Positions 43,593 through 52,803 of a DNA stretch of 64,000 bases are shown here, piece after piece. The position numbers and the translations under genes are program-made. The stretch's first letter is position 1. Every line of letters begins with the position of its first letter. The stretch is from NCBI GenBank assembly GCA_002839315.1, contig PGXV01000003.1:124001-188000 (forward strand). The letters run 5' to 3'. Source of the stretch: Spirochaetae bacterium HGW-Spirochaetae-3 (GTDB lineage Bacteria > Spirochaetota > Spirochaetia > Treponematales > UBA12059). A model generated the notes under the pieces. That model was not told the DNA's origin and ran no database searches. It worked only from the letters and a program-made list of their open reading frames with translations.

Positions 43593-44534
43593 ATGAAGCT
43601 CATAATCCAGATACCATGTTACAACGAGGCCGAGACGCTGGAAATAGCCCTGAGGGAGTTGCCCCGGGACGTACCCGGGTTCGACAGCGTGGAGTGGCTT
43701 ATCATCAACGATGGCAGTACGGACGATACCGTCGAGGTGGCCAGGCGTTGTGGCGTCGATCATATCGTGAACTTCAAGCGTAATCGGGGCCTGGCTAGGG
43801 GATATATGGCCGGCCTTCGTGCCGGAATAGACCTTGGCGCCGATATCATTGTCAATACCGACGCCGACAACCAATATTGCGCTGCCGATATCCCCTTGCT
43901 GACCACGCCTATCGTCGAAGGAAAAGCGGATATCGTCATAGGTGCCAGGCCGATCGCGGCGATCAAGCACTTTTCTCCGGTCAAGAAGCTCCTACAATGG
44001 CTGGGGAGTGCCGTCGTCAGGGCGGTGAGCAAGACCGACGTCGCGGACGCTCCCAGCGGCTTCCGCGCCGTTAGCCGGGATGCGGCCCTACGGTTCCATG
44101 TATTCAACGAGTACACCTATACACTTGAGACTATAATACAAGCTGGCATGAAGAACATGGTCGTACTAAACGTGCCTATTCGCGTTAATGCGGACCTCAG
44201 ACCATCGCGTCTGGTGAAGAGCATCCCAAGCTATATCAAGAAGTCAGTCATGACGATGCTTCGGATCTTCGTCGTTTATAAGCCGTTCCGGTTCTTCATG
44301 AAGATTGGGTTGTCCGTGTTTTCCATCGGCGTACTGCTCGGCATACGATACCTCGTCTTCGCGTTCAGCGGATCCGGCGGCGGCCATGTCCAGTCCCTGA
44401 TTCTTGCGTCGATCCTTCTCGGGATTGGTTTCCAGACGATGATCACGGCTTTTCTAGCCGATCTTCTTGCAGTGAACCGGAGTCTCCTCGAGGATATCGA
44501 ATACAGGAGCATGAAGACGGAGCGTCTTCGCTGA
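43593..44534 (+). CDS. Undecaprenyl-phosphate sugar synthase (GT2, DPM/ArnC-like)
   Basis: The protein has 313 residues. The GT-A domain is IIQIPCYNEAETLEIALREL, LIINDGSTDDTVEVA, NTDADNQYCAADIP (metal-binding DAD) and DAPSGFRAVSRDAALRF. Two C-terminal helices follow (FMKIGLSVFSIGVLLGIRYL and LILASILLGIGFQTMI). This layout is that of enzymes making polyprenyl-phosphate monosaccharides. The preceding GT-C gene would use its product. It is the last gene of this operon; no clear terminator follows. Confidence 0.87.
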   Translation: MKLIIQIPCYNEAETLEIALRELPRDVPGFDSVEWLIINDGSTDDTVEVARRCGVDHIVNFKRNRGLARGYMAGLRAGIDLGADIIVNTDADNQYCAADIPLLTTPIVEGKADIVIGARPIAAIKHFSPVKKLLQWLGSAVVRAVSKTDVADAPSGFRAVSRDAALRFHVFNEYTYTLETIIQAGMKNMVVLNVPIRVNADLRPSRLVKSIPSYIKKSVMTMLRIFVVYKPFRFFMKIGLSVFSIGVLLGIRYLVFAFSGSGGGHVQSLILASILLGIGFQTMITAFLADLLAVNRSLLEDIEYRSMKTERLR

Positions 44535-44726
44535 ATTCAACATTCGATTGTCTTGCCAGAAAATTGATGTTACAAAATGATAAGGATATAGATGGTCTTT
44601 AGAATGGAAGCCGACCAGCAAAGGGTTTCTCGGGCATTCAGGATCTAGAACGGTCGGATTAGCAGAATCAAGGATCCCAGTACCACGTCGTGCTCGTCTG
44701 TCTAGCCTCTACTACGTCGGCCTGCC

Positions 44727-44755
44727 TTGAATTACCGCCTCCTTTCATATAGATT
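44727..44755 (+). promoter_or_regulatory. Promoter of the Lol-like operon
   Basis: TTGAAT (44727-44732), 17 bases, TAGATT (44750-44755), then eight bases to the ATG. The transcript would be leaderless or nearly so, although GAGGA lies between the -10 and the ATG. The preceding 190 bases (44535-44726) show no gene. Confidence 0.65.
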
Positions 44756-44763
44756 GAGGAATC

Positions 44764-46212
44764 ATGCTGATACTGAAGCTCTCAATACGAAACCTAGCCA
44801 GGCACCTCAGGAAGAGCCTGACGATCGGCTCCCTTATCGCGATCGGCATCGCCGCCCTCTTCATCGCGAACGCCGTATTCGAGAGTACCAACCAGGGGCT
44901 TCATTCGTCGTTCGTCAGGAGCGTTACCGGAGACGTCGCCATCAGCGCCTGGACCGAGACGGCATACGGCCTGTTCGGTAGCGAGGTTCCCATCGTCAGC
45001 GATTACGAGTCTATACCTTCTATCGCGGGATTCTCCGATATGGCGGTCAGGTTCGGCGAGGTAGAAGGCCTGGAGGCGTGGACTCCGCTGGTCTCCGCGG
45101 CCGCCCAGATGCGCATCGGGGGCGTCAGCTACAACGTACCGGTCTTCGGCATCGATCCCGATACGTATTTCTCCGTATGCTCGGACGTCGTCGTGACGCG
45201 CGGAAGCATATCCGGGATAAAGACGGGCGGCGTATTCGTCAACGCGGCCCTCGCGGCCAAGATCGAGTCGAGGCTCGGCCGCCCGCTGGAGCTAGGCGAG
45301 GACGTAACGTTCAGCATGTATTCTAACGGTAGTTTCAAGGTACGCAGGGGAACACTATCCGGCGTCCATAAGTATCCGGGCGGCACCGAGATCATGGACA
45401 GGCTCGTGCTGGCGGATCCGACTATCGTACGCGGCCTGGCCGACTATACCATGGGGTACGTCTCCTCTTCGGCTAACGTCGTCGAGTCCGGGCCCGTCGG
45501 GGACCTCGACGACCTGTTCGCCTCGGCGGAGGACGTCGTGGACTCGGGCGACTCCGGCTTCTCCCTGGAGACGCTGGAGGGGGCACTGTCCGACAACGCG
45601 GACAGGGACCTGATGGTTAGCCCCGACGCGGCCGCGTGGAGCTTCGCGCTGTTCCGGTCCGAGGAAGGCCAGGAACGCAGGATGCGCGACTCGCTCGAGT
45701 CCGTCGCCGAGGATAACGGATGGAGCGTCCGCGTCCTCGACTGGAGGGGCGCGGCCGGGACAAGCGCCCAGGCGCTGTTCGCAGTGCAGGGCGCGTTCTA
45801 TCTCGGCATGGGCTTCATCGTCATCGGCGCCGTCCTCGTCATCATGAACGCGCTGGTCATCTCCGTGCTGGAGCGTACGGCCGAGATAGGGACCATGAGG
45901 GGGATCGGGGCCGGGGCCGGGTTCATACGCGGCATGTTCATCGCCGAATCGATGTCGCTGACGATCGTCTCGGCCGCGGTCGGGATCCTCGTCGGTAGCG
46001 CCGTATCGGCGTACGCGGCCCGCGTCGGAATCAGGGTATCCAATCCTCTGCTTATCTCGCTGTTCGGCGGAGAGCTGATCAGGCCCGTCGCCACGGTCGG
46101 GAGCGCGCTCATGCATCTGGGCATGGCGACGCTCGCGGGAGCCTTGGCGTGGATCTATCCGGTATCGCTGGCGATGCGCGTACAGCCCGTCACCGCGATG
46201 AACGGTAATTAA
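44764..46212 (+). CDS. LolC/E-like ABC transporter permease (FtsX/MacB fold)
   Basis: The protein has 482 residues. It has an N-terminal helix in KSLTIGSLIAIGIAALFIAN, a large periplasmic domain (about 45-330) and three C-terminal helices forming an FtsX domain (LGMGFIVIGAVLVIMNALVI, MRGIGAGAGFIRGMFIAES, final helix near 460). This is the topology of lipoprotein-releasing LolC/LolE permeases. The next gene encodes a second permease and then a LolA-like carrier. A LolD-type ATPase gene is not in the window, so it must be supplied from elsewhere if this is an ABC transporter. Confidence 0.85.
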   Translation: MLILKLSIRNLARHLRKSLTIGSLIAIGIAALFIANAVFESTNQGLHSSFVRSVTGDVAISAWTETAYGLFGSEVPIVSDYESIPSIAGFSDMAVRFGEVEGLEAWTPLVSAAAQMRIGGVSYNVPVFGIDPDTYFSVCSDVVVTRGSISGIKTGGVFVNAALAAKIESRLGRPLELGEDVTFSMYSNGSFKVRRGTLSGVHKYPGGTEIMDRLVLADPTIVRGLADYTMGYVSSSANVVESGPVGDLDDLFASAEDVVDSGDSGFSLETLEGALSDNADRDLMVSPDAAAWSFALFRSEEGQERRMRDSLESVAEDNGWSVRVLDWRGAAGTSAQALFAVQGAFYLGMGFIVIGAVLVIMNALVISVLERTAEIGTMRGIGAGAGFIRGMFIAESMSLTIVSAAVGILVGSAVSAYAARVGIRVSNPLLISLFGGELIRPVATVGSALMHLGMATLAGALAWIYPVSLAMRVQPVTAMNGN

Positions 46213-46276
46213 GAAGCGCCGTGATAGCCATCCCGGCGCGCTCCGTGGTATAGTCGCCGGACAGGATGCCGTATCT

Positions 46277-47569
46277 ATGACTTTCTTCTTGGCCTTCAGG
46301 AACCTCCTCCTCCAACGCAAGCGTTACTCCGTGATCGCCGCGGCCATCGTCGTCGGTTTCGCTCTGATAACGGTGATCAGCGGCGTTACCGACGGCGCCT
46401 TGACTACCGTGAAGGCGAAGGCGGCGAGGTATTTCGCGGGGCATATTAGCGTTACGGGGTATAGTCCCGACAAGCCGCAAGGAATAAGCGACCCCGATCT
46501 CCTTGTCGCCCTCCTCCGTGGTGATGTCCAGGAGGTCCGTACGGTCTCCAAGCGGACTGTGTACTATCGTCAGGACGCGAGCCTGTTCTTCGGTGGAGAG
46601 TCCGTAAGGCAGCGCAGGCTGGTCGGAATCGACTTCGACGGCGAGGCCGAGGAGCTCCGCGGCATGAAATTCGGATCCGGCGGCATCGACGCGATGCTGG
46701 GCGATGCCGGCAGGAACGGAATCCTCATCAGTAGTACCGCCGCCGGCCTGTTGCAGGCGAGGGTCGGGGACGACGTTCAACTGTTCCTGACGACCGATTC
46801 CGGGCAGTACAATACCGCTACCCTGGTCGTCAAGGGCGTATTCGAGGAAACGAGCCTGTTCGGATTCGTCGCCTATCTCAGGAACGCGGACCTAAATCCC
46901 CTACTCGGAAGGGACGAGACCGCGGCGACGGACATCGCCGTCTACGCCAAGAACGGAGCAAGCCTCGACAGGCTCGGCCTCGACGTCAGGGACGCCCTGG
47001 CCGCCTCGGTAGCGGTCATGCCGGTACTCGCGAGCAAGGAAGACCGTCGCGACGCGTTAGCGGGCGGCCTCGACGGCGAGACCCTCGCGGTGATGACGCT
47101 GAACGCCCACCTGGCCCAGATCACCGACATTCTCGACGCATTCTCCCTCGTCAGCTATTTCGTGCTGGTCGTCTTCGTGATCATCGTCATGGTCGGTATA
47201 CTGAATACCTATCGCGTCCTCGTATATGAGCGCACCAAGGAGATCGGTACGATGCGCGCCCTGGGCATGAGCAGGGCTTCGGTCGTAGGGCTCTTCGTCA
47301 TCGAGGCCGCGCTGCTCGCCGGTACGGCTTCGCTGGCGGGGCTAGCTTTCGGTACAATCGCGCTCAGGCTCATCGGCCTTATTGACTTCAGCGTGATAGC
47401 GGCCGCAGGCATGTTTACCGAAGGCGGGCGGCTCGGCTATTACCTCGGCTCGAGGTCGACTATCGTCAACCTGGCGGCTATGGTCGCGGCCGTCATGATC
47501 GCGGCATTCGGGCCGGCTCGCGGAGCGGGCCGTATCCGCCCCGTGGACGCGATGCGCTCCAACGGCTGA
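46277..47569 (+). CDS. Second LolC/E-like permease
   Basis: The 430-residue protein has the same architecture as its neighbour: first helix in YSVIAAAIVVGFALITVISG, a periplasmic domain (about 40-275), and an FtsX domain with SLVSYFVLVVFVIIVMVGIL, RTKEIGTMRALGMSRASVVG and two more helices. The TMRALGM coupling segment contacts the ATPase in this family. AGGA stands about ten bases before the ATG. The pair would form a LolCE-type heterodimer. Confidence 0.85.
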   Translation: MTFFLAFRNLLLQRKRYSVIAAAIVVGFALITVISGVTDGALTTVKAKAARYFAGHISVTGYSPDKPQGISDPDLLVALLRGDVQEVRTVSKRTVYYRQDASLFFGGESVRQRRLVGIDFDGEAEELRGMKFGSGGIDAMLGDAGRNGILISSTAAGLLQARVGDDVQLFLTTDSGQYNTATLVVKGVFEETSLFGFVAYLRNADLNPLLGRDETAATDIAVYAKNGASLDRLGLDVRDALAASVAVMPVLASKEDRRDALAGGLDGETLAVMTLNAHLAQITDILDAFSLVSYFVLVVFVIIVMVGILNTYRVLVYERTKEIGTMRALGMSRASVVGLFVIEAALLAGTASLAGLAFGTIALRLIGLIDFSVIAAAGMFTEGGRLGYYLGSRSTIVNLAAMVAAVMIAAFGPARGAGRIRPVDAMRSNG

Positions 47570-47642
47570 GGCGCGGTTACCTCGCAGACCCGCCATTGGT
47601 TGTTATGGTGCAATTAACCCGGTCTTAGAAGGAAATATACCT

Positions 47643-48419
47643 ATGAAGAGGATTTTTACGCTAATAGCCCTGTCGATTCTCGTCGGGGGCTCCAGCGCAC
47701 GGGCACAGGAGAGCGCCGCGAGCGCCGCTCTCCTCCGGAAGGTCGATTCGCTCGTAGCCTTCATGGACACCGACGTCTCCGCGGAATACCGTATCGAGAA
47801 GAGGGACCCGGGCGGCTCGACCTCCATCACCGTCGCGGCGATGTTCCGTCGCGACAGGACGAATCAATTCCTGATCCTGATACTGGAACCGGTTTCCGAC
47901 AAGGGCAAGGGCTATCTCAAGGAAGGCGACAACCTTTGGCTTTACGACCCCGTCGGCAAGAGCTTCACGTTCACGAGCGCCAAGGAGCGGTTCCAGAACT
48001 CTAGCTTCAGGAACTCGGATTTCAACCGTTTCAACTTCTCAGGAGACTATCGCGCCGTTGCGAACTCCCGCGAGCAACTGGGAAAATTCTCCTGCACCGT
48101 TCTTAACCTAGAAGCCAGGAACGACCGCGTGTCGTTTCCCAAGGTAAAGCTATGGATCTCCGACGACGGGCTGGTACGGAAGATGGAAGACTATAGCCTG
48201 TCGGGGCAGCTGATGCGCACGACCGCGATCCCCAGCTATCAGAAGGTAGGCTCCAGGTGGCTACCCCTGTCGATGGTCATCGTCGATCACCTGAAATTCC
48301 GTAGCATCGGGGGGAAGATGGAGTACGAGCGCACGACGGTGACGATATCGAACCCGTCGCTGAACAAGTTGCCCGATTCCACGTATACGAAGGAATACCT
48401 GGAAAAGGTCAGCCGATGA
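47643..48419 (+). CDS. LolA-like outer-membrane lipoprotein-sorting protein
   Basis: The 258-residue periplasmic protein has a signal peptide (residues 1-22, cleavage after ARA). The body matches the COG2834 outer-membrane lipoprotein-sorting family: FMDTDVSAEYRIEKRDPGGS, PVSDKGKGYLKEGDNLWLYD, SFTFTSAKERFQNSSFRNSD, LPLSMVIVDH. The half-barrel fold of this family carries lipid-anchored cargo between the membranes. It follows the two permeases with AGAAGGA upstream, and its stop overlaps the outer-membrane protein gene. Confidence 0.88.
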   Translation: MKRIFTLIALSILVGGSSARAQESAASAALLRKVDSLVAFMDTDVSAEYRIEKRDPGGSTSITVAAMFRRDRTNQFLILILEPVSDKGKGYLKEGDNLWLYDPVGKSFTFTSAKERFQNSSFRNSDFNRFNFSGDYRAVANSREQLGKFSCTVLNLEARNDRVSFPKVKLWISDDGLVRKMEDYSLSGQLMRTTAIPSYQKVGSRWLPLSMVIVDHLKFRSIGGKMEYERTTVTISNPSLNKLPDSTYTKEYLEKVSR

Positions 48420-49597
48420 GCAAAAGCCGATACGCCGCCGCGCTGGCTGCGATAACGTTCTCGGCCGCCATCGGCGCATTCGGCCAGGAAGAGGCCGCGC
48501 AGGGAGTCCTGGACGAGCTGTTCGACCAACCCGTATCGGACACCGTGGTCTCGGATACCGGAATAGACCATACGGATATATACGGACCGGACGAGCGGCT
48601 CGTGTTCGGCGGCTATTTCCGCGCCTTGGGCGGCGCGATAGCCGGTTACAGGGATTGGCCCTCGCTCGACGACCTTAGCGATAATTTCGACCTCGGCGCG
48701 GGCGTCGTAGCCGAGACCGTGGTGTCGATAGACGCAAGGCCCAGTTCCATAGCTTCCATTCATGGTTCGTTCGGTACGAAGTTCGACCCGGCCAGCGAGT
48801 TCAATTGGGGGAAATTTAATATTCTCGAGTTGTACGGCGACTATATCCTGGCCGACGCGATGTTCTTCCGCGTCGGGCAGTTCGAGTCGGTATGGGGCCA
48901 GGGCCGTATTTTCAACCCCGGCAACCTCATGGACGACAGCGACGACTCTTTTACCATCAGGGCTGCCTTCCCCGCCTTCTTGAAGGGCGTAACGACCTAC
49001 GCGTTCGGATCCGGCGACGTACAGTCGACGGAAGACCTGAGCTACGCCGCCAAGATGGACCTTCTCGTCCTCGATACGTACCTGAGCGGCGGCCTTCTTT
49101 ATAGGTATGCCGACGGCTATGCGGGCCTCTGGTCCATCAAGAAAGTGATACTCGGCGCCGATCTATTCTCGGACGTCGTCGTGCGCTACTCCGCCGCTGA
49201 CGAATTGTCCTGCGAGGGGATAGCCGGGTTCTTCAAGGAATGGGACAGGCTCAGGCTCTACGGAGAGTACTACGTGGCGGCTACCGAGTCTGGCCTGAGC
49301 GATCAGAAGCTAGGTTTGGCGCTCGGCGTTAAAGATATCTTCAAAACCAAGATAGACTTCGCGATGAAATGGGAGCAATCCCTCGACGACGGGTCCGGCA
49401 TATGGATAGGCGGGATAACTTGGAGCCCGCTCAAGTATATCACCGCCAATATAGGCTTGCCCGTCGTCTACGGAGACGTGGGGACCTACTACGTGGATAC
49501 GGGCTACGTCGATACGGAAGACGAGGATCTCGAGGTCGGGCTCGATGGGTATCGAGTCGGGCTGATCGTAACGCTCTTGATGAAGATATCCTTCTAG
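48416..49597 (+). CDS. Predicted outer-membrane beta-barrel protein
   Basis: The 393-residue protein has a signal peptide (about 1-23, AIGAFGQ), then alternating amphipathic strands and a terminal aromatic residue in LLMKISF, as barrel proteins have for BAM recognition. Segments such as FFRVGQFESVWGQGRIFNPG resemble spirochaetal barrels encoded next to the LolA-like gene. Coupled by ATGA to the LolA-like gene, it may be cargo or partner of this sorting system. No enzymatic motif is seen. Confidence 0.72.
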   Translation: MSKSRYAAALAAITFSAAIGAFGQEEAAQGVLDELFDQPVSDTVVSDTGIDHTDIYGPDERLVFGGYFRALGGAIAGYRDWPSLDDLSDNFDLGAGVVAETVVSIDARPSSIASIHGSFGTKFDPASEFNWGKFNILELYGDYILADAMFFRVGQFESVWGQGRIFNPGNLMDDSDDSFTIRAAFPAFLKGVTTYAFGSGDVQSTEDLSYAAKMDLLVLDTYLSGGLLYRYADGYAGLWSIKKVILGADLFSDVVVRYSAADELSCEGIAGFFKEWDRLRLYGEYYVAATESGLSDQKLGLALGVKDIFKTKIDFAMKWEQSLDDGSGIWIGGITWSPLKYITANIGLPVVYGDVGTYYVDTGYVDTEDEDLEVGLDGYRVGLIVTLLMKISF

Positions 49598-49618
49598 ACA
49601 AGGGTTTAGGGACGGTAG

Positions 49619-49738
49619 ATGGCTGAGACGTACTTCCTTTATTAGCTTGACGACGTGCCGGTAGGCGACATCGACGCTCTGGCCCTGTCCGTTCTAGTCT
49701 TCGAGTTGAAAAGCGGCTCGGAAGCCACCACGGGCTAG
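49619..49738 (+). other. Small broken frame with an internal stop
   Basis: From ATG 49619 the frame reads MAETYFLY, a TAG stop, then a coding-like stretch LDDVPVGDIDALALSVLVFE followed by LKSGSEATTG and TAG at 49736. It could be a decayed small gene or chance; I recognise no family. Confidence 0.2.
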
Positions 49739-49809
49739 TTTTCTCGTTGCTATTGAAGGTGCCGTCCTAGACTTCAAGATGATATTATCGACGATGGGGG
49801 AACTATCGA

Positions 49810-51183
49810 ATGGAAACTTGCGGGAAACGATTTGGCATTACATGTCTGGCATTGGCCGTAGCTTCCTTCTGCCTGGTTCTGGATGTAACCGCACAAGACT
49901 CACCGAACGCCGATGCGCAGATATCAATCGAGTCGGAACTCTTTTTAGCGTATACATATGCCGATCTGATACCACCTCTGGGCGGCATCGACTCCATGCG
50001 TTTATCACGACCCCTCAGCGATTTTACCGCTACGCTCGAGTCTTCTTCCGGAGTCGGCGTGACTATCACGACGCGGTTGGTGTCTGAATACAGAGCTCCT
50101 GGAGAGTTTAACGTACCGGTCGGCCAATCCGGTAATCCCGTGGCTATCGAGAACAACCTGTTAACGGCGGGTATACTCTATGCGCCGGCCTTGGGAGGGC
50201 TGTTGCGAATCGGCAGACAGAAGGTCGACCTGGGTCCGTCACGGCTAAGCGGGCTACAGATCGATACCCACGTTCCCTATCTGGACGCCTTGTACTACTC
50301 GTTACCCCTAGGCAAGCTGGAGATTACGCAGGTCATCGCGACCCTAGAGAATAGGCCCGGTGCTGCCGACGTAGGCGGGCTCCTCGATCCCGCAATAGAG
50401 GATTATGGTTTTAGTATCTCGCAGATCCTGCTATCATCGCGGCGTTTCGCGTTTAAGCTAGATAATGTCGAGCTGGGTCTTGGCGTCCAGTCTTTGTTCT
50501 CCCGCCCGAACAACGCATTCCAGTTCGGTGATATCCTGCCGATATTCAGCGTCCACAATGGATCGGTCGGTTCCAATAATATATCCTTTATTTTTGATGC
50601 TGAGTTCAACGCGACGCAAGACCACCGTCAGTATCTCGTGCTAGGTTTCGATGATTTTAACGCTAACCTTTTCGGGGTTAACGACAGCGGTATTCCGACG
50701 ATCTGGGCGTTCCAGGGCGGCTTGTCCGGAACTTTCCATTTCGGGTCGGTAAGTCTAGACTACGATACCGAGGTGCTCGCGACGCATTATCTGTGGGGTT
50801 CGTTTGACGACGACCTGGCCTTAAGCCGGGCTATCTACCGACTCAGGGCCGATGGTAAACCTCTGGTCCTTCCGTTGAGTTCGCCGTTCGGACCCGGGAG
50901 GCTGTCGTTCGAGACCGTCGCGACAGTGCGTATTCCCGAATGGCTTGACGTAGAATGCTCCGGGCTACTGCTGTACGGCGACCCTTCAATCAACCTGACC
51001 GACGTCTCATACGTCGCGCGGGATGTATCTTACGAATTTATGCTATTCCGGGTCGGTGTGACCCTGACGCGCGACATCGGTTCGGGCGTCAGCCTGTCTG
51101 CGGGAGGAGGAGGCGACCTCCTCCCCGACGGTTTCTCGCCACGCTTACAACTATCCGGAGCCTGGCGGTTCAATGGCAAGTAA
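49810..51183 (+). CDS. Predicted outer-membrane protein, Wzi-like in part
   Basis: The 457-residue protein has a signal peptide (about 1-30, ending VTAQ) and beta-strand periodicity throughout. The segment LLRIGRQKVDLGPSRLSGLQ then PYLDALYYSLPLGKLEITQV is reminiscent of the capsule-assembly protein Wzi, an outer-membrane barrel that anchors surface polysaccharide. That would suit the neighbouring glycan locus. The resemblance is weak and rests on one region. GGGGGAA lies about seven bases before the ATG. It converges on the barrel gene at 51201 with 17 bases between. Confidence 0.6.
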   Translation: METCGKRFGITCLALAVASFCLVLDVTAQDSPNADAQISIESELFLAYTYADLIPPLGGIDSMRLSRPLSDFTATLESSSGVGVTITTRLVSEYRAPGEFNVPVGQSGNPVAIENNLLTAGILYAPALGGLLRIGRQKVDLGPSRLSGLQIDTHVPYLDALYYSLPLGKLEITQVIATLENRPGAADVGGLLDPAIEDYGFSISQILLSSRRFAFKLDNVELGLGVQSLFSRPNNAFQFGDILPIFSVHNGSVGSNNISFIFDAEFNATQDHRQYLVLGFDDFNANLFGVNDSGIPTIWAFQGGLSGTFHFGSVSLDYDTEVLATHYLWGSFDDDLALSRAIYRLRADGKPLVLPLSSPFGPGRLSFETVATVRIPEWLDVECSGLLLYGDPSINLTDVSYVARDVSYEFMLFRVGVTLTRDIGSGVSLSAGGGGDLLPDGFSPRLQLSGAWRFNGK

Positions 51184-51200
51184 CACCGTATGGAATCCGG

Positions 51201-52685
51201 CTACTTCCTCAGGGTCTTCATGACGGGAATGTCGTAGCGGACGCCGAGCCCTAAGGACAGTGTGTAGTCGGTCTCGTCTCCGGGCCGCCAGATCCAAGCA
51301 GTGTCATTGACTGAATCTGTTGTAAGGCCTTCGGGCGATGCCGGATCCTGGAGTTCCAGGGCATTGAAGGCAATACCGGCACGGAGGTTGACGAAAGCCA
51401 GCCAGCCGCCAAAGCGGCGCGACGCCTGGGCTTCAAGCATCAGCTTCTTCTCAAGTTTCGAGTAGTCGAAGAGCTTGGTGCCAGGTTCGGGGTAGTGCGT
51501 ATATTCATGCCATGCGTTGGCGGGGGACTTGGGCCCTGAGAGTACGAACTCCAGGTTAGACACAATGTCGATGCCCGACCACGAGCCCTCATAGTCGAGC
51601 CTGAAGGCGATATTGTTCTCGCCGTTGTAGTAGCCGATCATCGTGTCTTCGATCGATATCGGCATGAGCGTCCCGTCCGCCAGCTTGAATCGTGTGTCTG
51701 GGTAGTAGGTATACGAGTACTCGTAATCGCTGTCGGAAGCGTCCCTGGTCCTGCTGAAGACGTACTTCGTCGCAAGCGCATGATGGAATCCGAAGATGCC
51801 GTAGTCCGTCTCTAGTTTCCCCCCAAATGAATAAGCCGCCTTCCACGGATTATCGGGCGAATCGAATAGTCCGAAGATGCTGACGTCATCAATGAAAACC
51901 TGGGCGTCCAAGTAGAGTTCGTCCGTCGGCTTCCAGTCCCAGAAAGCGCCCATCACGTCGTTCTCGTTCGCGCCGGTCGACCATGGCCTGCCGGCAGTTC
52001 CCTTGACATACTGGATCAGGTAATTCGGCATGGGGCTGACGAAGTATTCCAGGTCGAAGGACTTACCGGCATAGACCGCAGCGTCCTGGAAGCCGAAACG
52101 CATATTCCCTAGCTTGATGCCGTACGTCTTGATGTTGGCGCCTCGATCGGGGAAGCCAGAAGGAAACGCATCAGTACTTACCGCAGAATCGCTGTTCAGT
52201 TCTAACCACCGCGTCTCGTAGAACGCAAAATCGTTCTCGTAGCGGAAATTCGCCAGTATGGCCGGGTTGCGCTTCGATGAGATGAACAAGGTATATGGCG
52301 AGTCGATAACGTCATGGTGCTCCAGCCTACCTAGCTGTAGCTCCATGCCCGTGGCCTTGAAGACTAGGCCTCCTTGGTCCATGATGAAATAGCTGTTGAA
52401 AAGCGTCCCCCCGGGTAGATGGGCTAGGTCGGGCGAATACTCGTCGTCTTGATGGAGGGATGTGGCCGCGACGAAGCCGAAATGTTCCGAGGTAAAGCTG
52501 AAATCGATGAATTCCCACGAGGTGACCTCGCCAGACAGAACCAGCTCGAAACCGCCCGCTACTCCGAATTCGTCGGTCTTAGTCGCGATCGTGAAGTCCG
52601 GGGTAAACGAGTACTCCTGGGCGTAGGCGGTAACGCAAATACAGAGAAAAAGCATCGTCATCCGTAGTCTTCTAGTATGTAACAT
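51201..52685 (-). CDS. Predicted outer-membrane beta-barrel protein
   Basis: The 494-residue protein has a signal peptide (about 1-22, ending AYAQ), repeated aromatic amphipathic strands and no membrane helices, so I predict a barrel. MELQLGRLEHHDVIDSPYTL, then IKLGNMRFGFQDAAVY and YLDAQVFIDDVSIFGLFDSP, resemble treponemal hypothetical barrels and distantly Wzi-type proteins. It is transcribed alone from its own promoter at 52711-52739 with AAGGGAAT before the ATG. Confidence 0.65.
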   Translation of the reverse strand: MLHTRRLRMTMLFLCICVTAYAQEYSFTPDFTIATKTDEFGVAGGFELVLSGEVTSWEFIDFSFTSEHFGFVAATSLHQDDEYSPDLAHLPGGTLFNSYFIMDQGGLVFKATGMELQLGRLEHHDVIDSPYTLFISSKRNPAILANFRYENDFAFYETRWLELNSDSAVSTDAFPSGFPDRGANIKTYGIKLGNMRFGFQDAAVYAGKSFDLEYFVSPMPNYLIQYVKGTAGRPWSTGANENDVMGAFWDWKPTDELYLDAQVFIDDVSIFGLFDSPDNPWKAAYSFGGKLETDYGIFGFHHALATKYVFSRTRDASDSDYEYSYTYYPDTRFKLADGTLMPISIEDTMIGYYNGENNIAFRLDYEGSWSGIDIVSNLEFVLSGPKSPANAWHEYTHYPEPGTKLFDYSKLEKKLMLEAQASRRFGGWLAFVNLRAGIAFNALELQDPASPEGLTTDSVNDTAWIWRPGDETDYTLSLGLGVRYDIPVMKTLRK

Positions 52686-52710
52686 CGTTTATTCCCTTTC
52701 GCTTGACGGT

Positions 52711-52739
52711 ATTATTCTCGATAGCCGCGATCTAGGCAA
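52711..52739 (-). promoter_or_regulatory. Promoter of the minus-strand barrel gene
   Basis: On the minus strand TTGCCT (52739-52734), 17 bases, AATAAT (52716-52711). The leader would be about 20 nt with a ribosome site AAAGGGAA. Confidence 0.6.
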
Positions 52740-52803
52740 GGAGCGGGTACGTGGACGCGTACCCCCTTCCGGTAGTATCTTCTCCGCCTTATTGAGGGAC
52801 CCC

